A stretch of DNA of 15,747 nucleotides from RGIG5675 sp050943435 (GTDB lineage: Bacteria > Bacillota > Clostridia > Oscillospirales > Ruminococcaceae): the NCBI GenBank assembly GCA_050943435.1, contig JBMNPE010000033.1, forward strand, positions 1-15,747. Reading direction: 5' to 3'. How positions within the stretch are numbered: position 1 is the stretch's first letter; each line of letters begins with the position of its first letter. This document shows, one piece after another, positions 7,240-13,440 of the stretch. A program made the translations under genes and the position numbers. The notes beneath the pieces are model-generated. The model had not been told where the DNA came from. It made no database searches and worked only from the letters and a program-made list of their open reading frames with translations.

Positions 7240-7965
7240 ATGATTGACGAGAGATTCTCCAGGACAGCAATGCTTCTGGGCGAAGATGCCGTTGAAAAGC
7301 TCTCCCGCGCCAGGGTGGCCGTGTTCGGGTGCGGGGGAGTCGGAGGATATGTGATAGAGGCCCTCGCAAGGGCCGGTATAGGGACAATCGAGATAACCGA
7401 CAGCGACACCATATCTATGTCAAACATCAACAGGCAGATACTCGCCCTGACGAGCACGGTGGGCATGTACAAGACCGAGGCTGCGAAGTCGAGGATACTC
7501 GATATAAACCCGTCATGCACTGTTATAGAGCACAGGGTGTTTTTCGGTGCAGACACATTGGACCAGTTCGACTTCGGGTCGTACGATTACGCCGTCGACG
7601 CAGTAGACACGGTCACTTCCAAGCTTGCACTGATCGAACGCTGCAGGGAAGAGGGCGTTCCGGTCATATCTTCGATGGGGGCCGGCAACAAGATGGACCC
7701 GTCCAAGTTTGAAACTGCGGACATATACGACACTTCGGTCTGCCCGCTCGCAAGGGTCATGAGGCAGGAGTGCAGGAAAAGGGGCATAGATAGACTCAAG
7801 GTAGTGTATTCAAAGGAAGTCCCCATGAAGGCTGCGGGGGAAGAAAATGCCGTAAACGGCAGGCACATCCCGGGAAGCACGCCGTTCGTGCCCGGAGCTG
7901 CAGGGCTTCTGATCGCAAGTGAGGTCGTAAAGGACCTGCTAGACATAAAAACGTTAAAAAAATAG
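7240..7965 (+). CDS. tcdA: tRNA threonylcarbamoyladenosine dehydratase (TcdA/CsdL, E1-like ThiF family)
   Basis: TcdA uses ATP to cyclise N6-threonylcarbamoyladenosine at position 37 of tRNAs reading ANN codons to the hydantoin form ct6A. The protein has 241 residues. The E1-like nucleotide site is GCGGVGG (30-36), with TDSD at 53-56, the Arg finger in SNINRQ (61-66) and Lys78. The C-terminal signatures GAGNKMDPSKF and SVCPLARVMRQE separate TcdA from MoeB, ThiF and HesA relatives. I chose ATG 7240 because GGAGG (7230-7234) sits 5 bases upstream. An in-frame ATG at 7228, directly after the mnmA stop, would add four residues. No clear hairpin follows, so transcription may run on into the next gene. 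Confidence 0.93.
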   Translation: MIDERFSRTAMLLGEDAVEKLSRARVAVFGCGGVGGYVIEALARAGIGTIEITDSDTISMSNINRQILALTSTVGMYKTEAAKSRILDINPSCTVIEHRVFFGADTLDQFDFGSYDYAVDAVDTVTSKLALIERCREEGVPVISSMGAGNKMDPSKFETADIYDTSVCPLARVMRQECRKRGIDRLKVVYSKEVPMKAAGEENAVNGRHIPGSTPFVPGAAGLLIASEVVKDLLDIKTLKK

Positions 7966-7990
7966 TAATTTCATTTGCCCCGCGATGATG

Positions 7991-7996
7991 TATACT
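7991..7996 (+). promoter_or_regulatory. Possible -10 element ahead of the small membrane protein gene
   Basis: TATACT at 7991-7996, preceded directly by TG. TTGCCC (7975-7980) is only 10 bases upstream, too close to pair with it, so the promoter is weakly supported. The gap also holds the AT-rich end of tcdA. Confidence 0.25.
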
Positions 7997-8044
7997 TATT
8001 TCATGGTTGTTTCCTTATTCAACCCAATCTCTTGAAAGGAACTG

Positions 8045-8422
8045 ATGGATATGTCTAAGAAGGGCAAGAAGTTCGTGCGCTTCATGATTGGAGCTGCTGT
8101 TGCTGCAGGGACTGTATATGCCATAAAGAAGGCTGTAGATGACGGTCGAATCGGGAAGCCGGATTCTGTCCTTTACGGGAGCTGGAAAGAGACAGAGAAC
8201 GGCAGCGTCTGGGACTTCGGACCGACAGGAACTCTTGAAGTGAACGGGAAAGTCTGCAGATACACTGCAAGGAAGGGCCTTCTCAGGCTTATTGCCCCTG
8301 ACGGCGGAGAGGATGTTTTCTACAATTATTTCTTTGAAGGCGATGAACTTGTCCTCAAGAGCGGCGATGAGGAACTGAGGTTCACGCTCAGCGTCGGAGG
8401 GGATCCACAGGACGGAGAGTAA
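8045..8422 (+). CDS. Small membrane-anchored beta-rich protein of unknown function (lipocalin-like fold possible)
   Basis: I do not recognise this protein. It has 125 residues: a basic start (MDMSKKGKK), one hydrophobic segment at about 10-27 (FVRFMIGAAVAAGTVYAI), then a mostly beta-strand domain. The pattern LYGSWKE, WDFGPTGTLEVNG and YNYFFEGDELVL recalls small lipocalin-like or stress-response domains that begin with a GxW motif; this is a guess from pattern, not a family assignment. The basic N-terminus suggests the bulk is outside the membrane, or it could be an uncleaved signal anchor. AAAGGA (8035-8040) is 4 bases before ATG 8045 and 10 before ATG 8051, so either start is possible. It is followed by a strong hairpin (8461-8493) and converges on the Big2 protein gene. 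Confidence 0.72.
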   Translation: MDMSKKGKKFVRFMIGAAVAAGTVYAIKKAVDDGRIGKPDSVLYGSWKETENGSVWDFGPTGTLEVNGKVCRYTARKGLLRLIAPDGGEDVFYNYFFEGDELVLKSGDEELRFTLSVGGDPQDGE

Positions 8423-8460
8423 TTGTTCCGGGCTGCGGATGCCGCTGATTAACAAAAAAG

Positions 8461-8493
8461 AGGGACTGACATGTGCATGGCATGTCAGTCCCT
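8461..8493. terminator. Intrinsic terminator after the small membrane protein gene, probably bidirectional
   Basis: A perfect 13-bp stem, AGGGACTGACATG (8461-8473) with CATGTCAGTCCCT (8481-8493), and a 7-base loop. A run of A (8454-8459) precedes it, giving six U on the minus strand. TTTCT follows on the plus strand. It ends the 8045 gene and would also stop read-through from the Big2 gene. Confidence 0.85.
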
Positions 8494-8551
8494 TTCTGCA
8501 TATGTGCGCATTCTGCAGATAAGGAAGAGCATCGAAGAAGCGTAAAGATAA

Positions 8552-8579
8552 AACATCAGGCCCCGTGAGGCCTGGTGTT
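8552..8579 (-). terminator. Intrinsic terminator of the Big2 protein gene
   Basis: The stem is AACATCAGGCC (8552-8562) with GGCCTGGTGTT (8569-8579), 11 pairs with one G-T, and a 6-base loop. On the minus strand it is followed by TTTATCTTT. It begins 15 bases past the end of the Big2 gene. Confidence 0.75.
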
Positions 8580-8594
8580 CCTTATTTATCGGGT

Positions 8595-9539
8595 TCAGTT
8601 GGTATCTTCTGAGGTTTCCCCGAGGTCGAAGTCCGTGTACTGCGGCTGCTGCACGGTCACTATACAGTATGCAGTCTTGCCGTATTCGTTGGTAACGATG
8701 ATCGTGGATACCCCGGGGCTGACTCCCGTGACATTTCCGCTGCTGTCCACAGTGCATACGGATGTGGTGGATGAGGTGTATTCATAATTTGTCCCGGCAG
8801 TGCAGACCGTAGGTGAAGTGATTATTGAGAGGGAAGCAGTCGTGCCAACTTCTATGGTCATGTCGTTCACCTCGATGGAAGAGGGGGCGGTGAGCACGGT
8901 GACCTCAGTTGAGGCCTCCCCCACGAGCTCTGTATCCGTCGATGCGGAAACCGTCACTGTGCAGGTGCCTGCACTGACTGCGGTGACATTGCCGGAGGAG
9001 TCGATCGTTGCTATAGTTTCATCGCTCGAGGAATATGTGAGGGTGATTCCCGTTGCGTCTGCCGGGATGAGCATTGCGCCGAGCTGTTTCGTTTCGGAAT
9101 AGTTGATTATAAGCTCAAGTGTTTCAGGGGCGGTAATTCCCGTGGCATCCACCTTTACAGTCACGTGGCAGATGGAGGTGTCAGTGCTGCCGTTTACCGT
9201 CGCATACAGCGTTATATAGGCATCCCCGGCAGACAGTCCTGTCACGCTTCCGGAGCTGTCGACAGAAACCACTTCATCGTTGCTCGATTCCCACTGCATC
9301 TGGATCTTTTCCGCAGCCCTGCTCACGGCCTTCTCGGAGCTGTTTCCGGAAACCTCGTACTGCGGCTCCAGCACAGCGGTCTCCCCCTTTGATATCTCCA
9401 GCTCGGTGGGCAGGGAGACGTCGGTAATCGTCGCCCTGAGGGCCAGGATGATGATGCCGGCTATCACTGCGCAGACAACGAGTGCCCCTGCGGTGATGAT
9501 TGCTATCTTGGTGGATTTTTCAATTTTTTTCTTCGCCAT
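8595..9539 (-). CDS. Signal-anchored surface protein with three bacterial Ig-like (Big2) domains
   Basis: A 314-residue protein with a lysine-rich start (MAKKKIEKSTK) and one membrane span at about 12-34, then three bacterial Ig-like group 2 domains at about 38-130, 131-216 and 217-298. Each domain carries the repeated core DSSG(S/N)VT, at 94-100, 180-186 and 265-271, followed by a small-residue turn (GLSAG, AVSAG, GVSPG). A short acidic tail (about 299-314) ends the protein. There is no LPXTG motif and no cleavage site, so I infer it is held by its N-terminus with the Big2 array outside the cell. Such domains often act as spacers, adhesins or glycan binders; the ligand is unknown. The ribosome binding site AGGGG lies 7 bases before ATG 9539. 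It has its own promoter (9571-9579), although it follows the floA pair on the same strand. Confidence 0.87.
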   Translation of the reverse strand: MAKKKIEKSTKIAIITAGALVVCAVIAGIIILALRATITDVSLPTELEISKGETAVLEPQYEVSGNSSEKAVSRAAEKIQMQWESSNDEVVSVDSSGSVTGLSAGDAYITLYATVNGSTDTSICHVTVKVDATGITAPETLELIINYSETKQLGAMLIPADATGITLTYSSSDETIATIDSSGNVTAVSAGTCTVTVSASTDTELVGEASTEVTVLTAPSSIEVNDMTIEVGTTASLSIITSPTVCTAGTNYEYTSSTTSVCTVDSSGNVTGVSPGVSTIIVTNEYGKTAYCIVTVQQPQYTDFDLGETSEDTN

Positions 9540-9570
9540 TGAGAGATCCCCTGTGGTTTTTGATGAAAAA

Positions 9571-9579
9571 ATTATATCA
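9571..9579 (-). promoter_or_regulatory. Extended -10 promoter of the Big2 protein gene
   Basis: On the minus strand TGATATAAT (9571-9579) is a perfect extended -10. The -35 position (TTTTCC) is weak. The predicted leader is about 25 bases to ATG 9539. The 96-base gap before the upstream gene (9540-9635) shows no terminator hairpin, so read-through from floA is also possible. Confidence 0.55.
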
Positions 9580-9635
9580 TCCGGCGGGACAAAGGAAAAA
9601 TATTATTCTTAAGAGGCCGCATGGACATTAAGGCA

Positions 9636-10133
9636 TCAGAAATATTTCGGCCTCAGTGCGTCGCCAATCACTATATATTTTGCGTATTTCCTGGATGAGG
9701 ACCTTCTTTCCTGGCGTGGCTGTTCCGTGGAATCCCCGTTTCTGTCTATTATCTGGGGCGAATCAGGCCGCACCGCATCGGGAACAATCCCGAATATGCT
9801 GTTTTCCTCGTGCCGGTGGTCCGTCATGGGCTCAGCCACGTGAACGGGAGAAGTGTCATATCCTTCTTTTGACGGAAACATTCCCTCGTCATCCATGGAC
9901 GGGGAGGGGATGTGAATGGCGGAAGCCTCCCCGCGGGCAGGCTCCCTGCGGCCCTCTGCAGACTTCCCAGGCTTCGGGTCGAAAAAGACCGCCTGTTGAT
10001 TTTCTGCCTTTGGAGCTGACCCGGCTGCAGAGGCCTTTCTCTTTTTCTTATACGAGGCGGACCAGGCCGCCGCTATAGCAATGACAGCTATGTATATGAT
10101 TATCCAGATCAGAGCCCCTGAACCCTCAGGCAT
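9636..10133 (-). CDS. Single-span membrane protein of unknown function, paired with floA
   Basis: I do not recognise the family. From ATG 10133 it has 165 residues: a membrane span at about 8-26 (ALIWIIIYIAVIAIAAAW), then a basic stretch (SYKKKRK) that suggests the rest is cytoplasmic. Next comes a long low-complexity, probably disordered linker rich in Pro, Ser, Glu and Arg, and a compact hydrophobic C-terminal end (KYIVIGDALRPKYF). The frame opens at a GTG (10142) one base after the floA stop. I prefer ATG 10133 because GAGGTGATC, almost the full anti-Shine-Dalgarno complement, spans the floA stop 8 bases upstream. The tight coupling to floA implies a partner role at membrane microdomains, by position only. 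It is not NfeD, the common flotillin partner. Confidence 0.75.
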   Translation of the reverse strand: MPEGSGALIWIIIYIAVIAIAAAWSASYKKKRKASAAGSAPKAENQQAVFFDPKPGKSAEGRREPARGEASAIHIPSPSMDDEGMFPSKEGYDTSPVHVAEPMTDHRHEENSIFGIVPDAVRPDSPQIIDRNGDSTEQPRQERRSSSRKYAKYIVIGDALRPKYF

Positions 10134-10143
10134 GCGGATCACC

Positions 10144-11136
10144 TCAGGTTCTGGGAGACGAAGGCGGGTCCGCCTTGTCCTCTGAAGCTATGCTCTCTCG
10201 CATGTCGGTGTCGGCCTGGATGTTCTTGAGCCTGTAGTAGTCCATGACCCCGATGTTTCCGGAACGCAGGGCTTCCGCGGTGGCCTTCGGGATCTCAGCT
10301 TCTGCCTCGATGACCTTTGCCTTCATGGCCTGGATGGCCGCCCTGTTCTCCTGTTCCTGGGCCACAGCCATTGCACGTCGCTCCTCGGCCTTGGCCTGGG
10401 CGATTCGCTTGTCCGCCTCGGACTGGTCTATCTGGAGCTGGGCCCCTATGTTCCTGCCGACGTCCACGTCGGCGATGTCTATAGACAGTATCTCGAATGC
10501 CGTCCCCTTGTCGAGCCCCTTGTTGAGTACCGTCTGGGAAATGAGGTCAGGGTTTTCGAGCACATTCTCATGGCTCTCCGACGAGCCGATGGTGGTCACG
10601 ATCCCCTCGCCGACCCTGGCTATGATGGTCTCTTCCCCAGCGCCGCCTATGAGGCGGTCGAGGTTGGCGCGGACAGTCACCCTCGCCTTGACCCTCAGCT
10701 CAATTCCGTTCTTGGCTATTGCAGCTATCGGAGGAGTCTCGATGACCTTGGGATTGACGCTCATCTTGACTGCCTCGAGCACGTCCCTTCCGGCGAGGTC
10801 TATCGCGCATGCCCTGTTGAAATCGAGGTTTATTCCGGCATTGTTTGCCGCGATTATTGCGTCGGTCACCTTGTCGACGTCCCCGCCTGCGAGGTAGTGG
10901 GCCTCGAGGGCGTTGGATGACAGCCTGATTCCGGCTTTTGTGGTCTTGATGAGAGGCCTTACGATCCTGCTGGGCGGGACCTTTCTTATCCTCATTGCAA
11001 TGAGGGTGAAAATGCTTATGTGCACCCCGGAGGCAAGCGCCGTTATCCACAGTCCGAGAGGTGCAAAGAAATTGAGGATCACAATCAGGAGTACGACGAT
11101 CAGAATAATGAGCAGAACTTTCAGAACTGTAGGCAT
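10144..11136 (-). CDS. floA: Flotillin-like protein FloA
   Basis: FloA is a bacterial flotillin that gathers into functional membrane microdomains and affects membrane fluidity, secretion and signalling complexes. It has 330 residues against 331 in Bacillus subtilis. Two hydrophobic hairpin segments lie at about 5-27 and 29-48. The PHB/SPFH domain follows, with GGDVDKVTDAIIAANNAGI, PPIAAIAKNGIELRVKARVTV and IGAQLQIDQSEADKRIAQAK; the last leads into an Ala/Glu-rich coiled coil (about 235-300). A TTG-containing upstream frame would add 56 residues, but GGAGG 8 bases before ATG 11136 and the family N-terminus fix the start. No nfeD gene is adjacent; a different small membrane protein follows one base later. 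Confident. Confidence 0.96.
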   Translation of the reverse strand: MPTVLKVLLIILIVVLLIVILNFFAPLGLWITALASGVHISIFTLIAMRIRKVPPSRIVRPLIKTTKAGIRLSSNALEAHYLAGGDVDKVTDAIIAANNAGINLDFNRACAIDLAGRDVLEAVKMSVNPKVIETPPIAAIAKNGIELRVKARVTVRANLDRLIGGAGEETIIARVGEGIVTTIGSSESHENVLENPDLISQTVLNKGLDKGTAFEILSIDIADVDVGRNIGAQLQIDQSEADKRIAQAKAEERRAMAVAQEQENRAAIQAMKAKVIEAEAEIPKATAEALRSGNIGVMDYYRLKNIQADTDMRESIASEDKADPPSSPRT

Positions 11137-11173
11137 AAGCGTTTCCTCCGTCGCTTGTGTTTTTATTAACACA

Positions 11174-11182
11174 ATTATAACA
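11174..11182 (-). promoter_or_regulatory. Extended -10 promoter of floA
   Basis: On the minus strand TGTTATAAT (11174-11182) is a perfect extended -10; the -35 position (TTAGTG) is poor. The predicted leader is about 30 bases to ATG 11136. It is divergent from uppP. Confidence 0.55.
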
Positions 11183-11234
11183 TGTGGGCCCCTGCGCACT
11201 AATAGAATGTATGTGTCATTTGTGCCAGTGGGAA

Positions 11235-11263
11235 TTGTGTTGCCGGCCCTGTGAATGTATAAT
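11235..11263 (+). promoter_or_regulatory. Putative promoter of uppP
   Basis: TTGTGT (11235-11240) and TATAAT (11258-11263) with a 17-base spacer; a TG also directly precedes the -10. The leader is about 37 bases and contains a 7-bp hairpin, GCCTGCC (11271-11277) with GGCAGGC (11285-11291), immediately before the ribosome binding site. Confidence 0.55.
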
Positions 11264-11306
11264 TTCTGCAGCCTGCCGGTTTCGGGCAGGCGCTGGAGGC
11301 TCACAG

Positions 11307-12140
11307 ATGGATATTCTGAAATCTATCCTGTACGGCCTGCTGGAGGGAATAACCGAATGGCTCCCCATAAGCAGCACCGGACACATGATCATCCTCAATG
11401 AGTTTGTCAGGTTCGACCAGCCTGACTCATTCATGAGCGTTTTCCTTGTCGTGATTCAGCTCGGGGCCATCCTCGCCGTGGTAATCCGGTTCTGGAAGAA
11501 GCTGTGGCCCTTCGGGAAGAACTCCGGGGGAAAGGTAATTGCAAAGAAGGACAGATTCAGCCTCTGGGGAAAGATCATCGTGGCATGCCTCCCGGCTGCT
11601 GTGGTGGGGGTGCTTTTCGACAGGCAGATTGAGGACCTCTTCTACAATGCAGTGTCCGTGGCGATAGCCCTCATAGTATTCGGCGTGGCATTCATAGTCG
11701 TAGAGCGCGCGAACAAGAACAGGAAGCCCAGGATATCTTCTATGGACGACATCGATTACAAAACGGCTTTCCTGATAGGCCTGTTCCAGGTGCTCGCGGC
11801 TGTGTTTCCGGGGACCTCCCGCTCCGGGGCAACAATCATTGGAGCCCTGATCCTCGGCGTATCAAGGACCGCTGCTGCGGAATTCACTTTCTGCCTTGCC
11901 GTCCCGGTGATGATCGGCGCAAGCTGCCTTAAGATCGTCCAGTACGGCGGGGGATTCACCGGATCCCAGATAGGGATAATAGCTGCCGGCATGATAACCG
12001 CGTTCTTCGTATCCGCTCTTGTGATCAGATTCCTCATGGGATACGTGAAGAAACACGATTTTCAGATATTCGGATGGTACAGGATCTGCCTCGGAATACT
12101 TGTCCTCGCACTCCATTTTGCCGGGGTGCTGGAAGTCTGA
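11307..12140 (+). CDS. uppP: Undecaprenyl-diphosphatase UppP (BacA family)
   Basis: UppP dephosphorylates undecaprenyl pyrophosphate to the monophosphate, recycling the lipid carrier for peptidoglycan and other wall polymers; overproduction gives bacitracin resistance. It is an integral membrane protein of 277 residues, normal length, with about eight spans. The two conserved active-site regions are present: EGITEWLPISSTGH (13-26, with Glu13, Glu17, Ser22 and His26) and FPGTSRSG (167-174, with Ser171 and Arg172). The open frame extends 41 codons upstream, but GGAGG (11295-11299) 7 bases before ATG 11307 and the family N-terminus set the start. First gene of a probable three-gene operon with a glutaredoxin and a DegV protein. 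Confident. Confidence 0.97.
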   Translation: MDILKSILYGLLEGITEWLPISSTGHMIILNEFVRFDQPDSFMSVFLVVIQLGAILAVVIRFWKKLWPFGKNSGGKVIAKKDRFSLWGKIIVACLPAAVVGVLFDRQIEDLFYNAVSVAIALIVFGVAFIVVERANKNRKPRISSMDDIDYKTAFLIGLFQVLAAVFPGTSRSGATIIGALILGVSRTAAAEFTFCLAVPVMIGASCLKIVQYGGGFTGSQIGIIAAGMITAFFVSALVIRFLMGYVKKHDFQIFGWYRICLGILVLALHFAGVLEV

Positions 12141-12183
12141 TCCCTGCTGTCCAAAAAATTTGTTTTTAAAGTGAAAGGAGAAG

Positions 12184-12198
12184 AGGCGCACTGCGCCT
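12184..12198 (+). repeat. Short hairpin between uppP and the glutaredoxin gene
   Basis: AGGCGC (12184-12189) and GCGCCT (12193-12198) with a 3-base loop, in the 72-base gap after uppP. No T run follows, so it is unlikely to terminate. It sits just before the AAGGA ribosome binding site (12201-12205). Confidence 0.4.
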
Positions 12199-12212
12199 TG
12201 AAGGAATAGGCA

Positions 12213-12491
12213 ATGAAGAAAATAACAATGTTCTATCTGGAACTGTGCCCGTACTGCAGGCAGGCCAGAAAGGCAATAGCCGAGCTCGAAAAGGATCCGC
12301 GGTACAGTTCTGCCAATATCGAAATGATAGAGGAGTCTGAGCATCCCGACATTGCTGAAAGGTACGACTACTACTATGTGCCTTCCATGTTCATCGATGG
12401 AAAGAAGGAATACGAGGCACATCCCGGCGAGAGCTACGAGGAGTGCATGGAGGCTGTGAAGAAGGTCTTCGAGAAGGCGCTTGCCGGCTGA
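12213..12491 (+). CDS. Glutaredoxin-like thiol-disulfide oxidoreductase
   Basis: A 92-residue thioredoxin-fold protein of the glutaredoxin type that reduces disulfides or mixed disulfides in the cytosol. The active site is CPYC (Cys12-Cys15), the classical dithiol glutaredoxin motif. The cis-proline loop is at YVPSMFIDG (Pro57), followed by helix residues EECMEAVKKVFEKAL. Length is normal for the family. There is no signal peptide. AAGGA (12201-12205) lies 7 bases before ATG 12213. In many Clostridia glutathione is absent, so the actual reductant could be thioredoxin reductase or another thiol; that is inference. It lies between uppP and a DegV gene with short gaps, suggesting one transcript. 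Confidence 0.9.
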   Translation: MKKITMFYLELCPYCRQARKAIAELEKDPRYSSANIEMIEESEHPDIAERYDYYYVPSMFIDGKKEYEAHPGESYEECMEAVKKVFEKALAG

Positions 12492-12499
12492 AAGCAGTG

Positions 12500-13375
12500 A
12501 TGGAAATGGAAAACATAAGCATTATCGCGGATTCGGGCTGCGACCTCATGCCGAAGGAGCTCGGCCGCAGAAATGTCAGCTTTACAAAGGTCCCCTGCAA
12601 GATAACAATAGACGGAATCGACTACAGCGACGACGACAAGCTCAACGTCCCTGTGATGATAAAGAGGATGGAGATCTCCAAGAAGGCCGGAAAGACGGCA
12701 TGCCCTAGCCCGGGGGAATGGATGGAGGCCTTTGAGGAATGCAGCGGGGGCCCCGTAATAGCCATTACCATAAGCCACGGGGTTTCAGGGAGCTTCTCAA
12801 GCGCGGCTGCCGCCAGGGACATGTTCCTTGACGACTATCCCGACAGGAAGATATTCGTCTTTGACAGCTATTCCTGCGGGCCGGCGGAATCGTGGTATGT
12901 TCTTGAGACCGCCCAGATGATCTCATCCGGCATGAAGTACGAGGACATCATTTCAGAGCTCGAATCCATGAGAATGCATTCCAGGACTGAATTCGCCTTC
13001 TGCAACTTCGACAACCTGATAAAGGCAGGGAGGATGAACAGGATTGCAGGCCTTGTTGCCACGAAGCTGCACATATGGGGAGTCGGGGCGAGCGTGGACA
13101 ACTCCCTGAAGCTGCTCAAAAAGACCAGGGGAGAGACAAACATGGTGCTGACGATCCTGCAGAACCTCGACAGCAGGGGATTCAGCGGAGGACTCATGGT
13201 CATCGAGCACTGCGACAACAGAAGTCTTGCCGACAAGATTGCCCAGCTTGTCATGGAGAAATGGCCTGGCGCGGATATAAGGATCGTGCCCACCAGGGGG
13301 CTCTGCAGCTATTACGCCGAGAGGGGCGGAATCATCATCCACTGCGCGGGAACGTCCGTCACGGAGCCCAACTGA
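12500..13375 (+). CDS. DegV family (FakB-like) fatty-acid-binding protein
   Basis: DegV/FakB proteins hold a fatty acid in a two-domain fold. In characterised members the bound acid is handed to the kinase FakA to make acyl-phosphate for phospholipid synthesis. The protein has 291 residues, normal length. The family start is SIIADSGCDL (7-16). The carboxylate-binding regions correspond to TACPSP (66-71, usually TSQPS) and ISHGVSGSFSSA (91-102, usually SSGLSGTY). NLIKAGRMNRIAG matches the conserved GGR region. The start is uncertain: ATG 12500 and ATG 12506 both lack a strong ribosome binding site, and the frame is open further up inside the glutaredoxin gene. No FakA gene is in the window. 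Last gene of its operon; terminator at 13392-13430. Confidence 0.92.
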   Translation: MEMENISIIADSGCDLMPKELGRRNVSFTKVPCKITIDGIDYSDDDKLNVPVMIKRMEISKKAGKTACPSPGEWMEAFEECSGGPVIAITISHGVSGSFSSAAAARDMFLDDYPDRKIFVFDSYSCGPAESWYVLETAQMISSGMKYEDIISELESMRMHSRTEFAFCNFDNLIKAGRMNRIAGLVATKLHIWGVGASVDNSLKLLKKTRGETNMVLTILQNLDSRGFSGGLMVIEHCDNRSLADKIAQLVMEKWPGADIRIVPTRGLCSYYAERGGIIIHCAGTSVTEPN

Positions 13376-13391
13376 ATTGATGACAGAAAAA

Positions 13392-13430
13392 ACTGCCGGC
13401 CGCGGGGATCAGATCCCTGCAGCCGGCAGT
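13392..13430. terminator. Bidirectional intrinsic terminator between degV-like and DUF4956 genes
   Basis: The outer stem is ACTGCCGGC (13392-13400) with GCCGGCAGT (13422-13430). One C-A mismatch and an inner 7-bp stem (13402-13408 with 13414-13420, one G-T pair) give a nearly continuous 16-bp hairpin. A run of six A (13387-13392) gives a U run on the minus strand; CCTTATATATT follows on the plus strand. Confidence 0.85.
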
Positions 13431-13440
13431 CCTTATATAT

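Noticed and set aside
6765..7556. Minus-strand open frame of 263 codons opposite mnmA/tcdA
   Set aside because: Spans two well-identified genes in antisense, with a product of unlikely composition.
8685..9260. Repetitive DNA within the Big2 gene as a possible mobile or CRISPR-like repeat
   Set aside because: The repeats are codons for the recurring DSSGxVT motif at irregular, domain-length spacing, so they are protein domain repeats.
10244..10897. Plus-strand open frame of 217 codons opposite floA
   Set aside because: Low-complexity Ser/Ala/Met-rich product mirroring floA codons; a shadow of the real gene.
11137..11304. Upstream extension of the FloA frame by 56 codons
   Set aside because: The GGAGG-preceded ATG 11136 matches the known FloA N-terminus and length; the extension crosses the predicted promoter.
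11184..11306. Upstream extension of the UppP frame by 41 codons
   Set aside because: It contains the uppP promoter and leader; ATG 11307 has a good ribosome binding site and fits the family.
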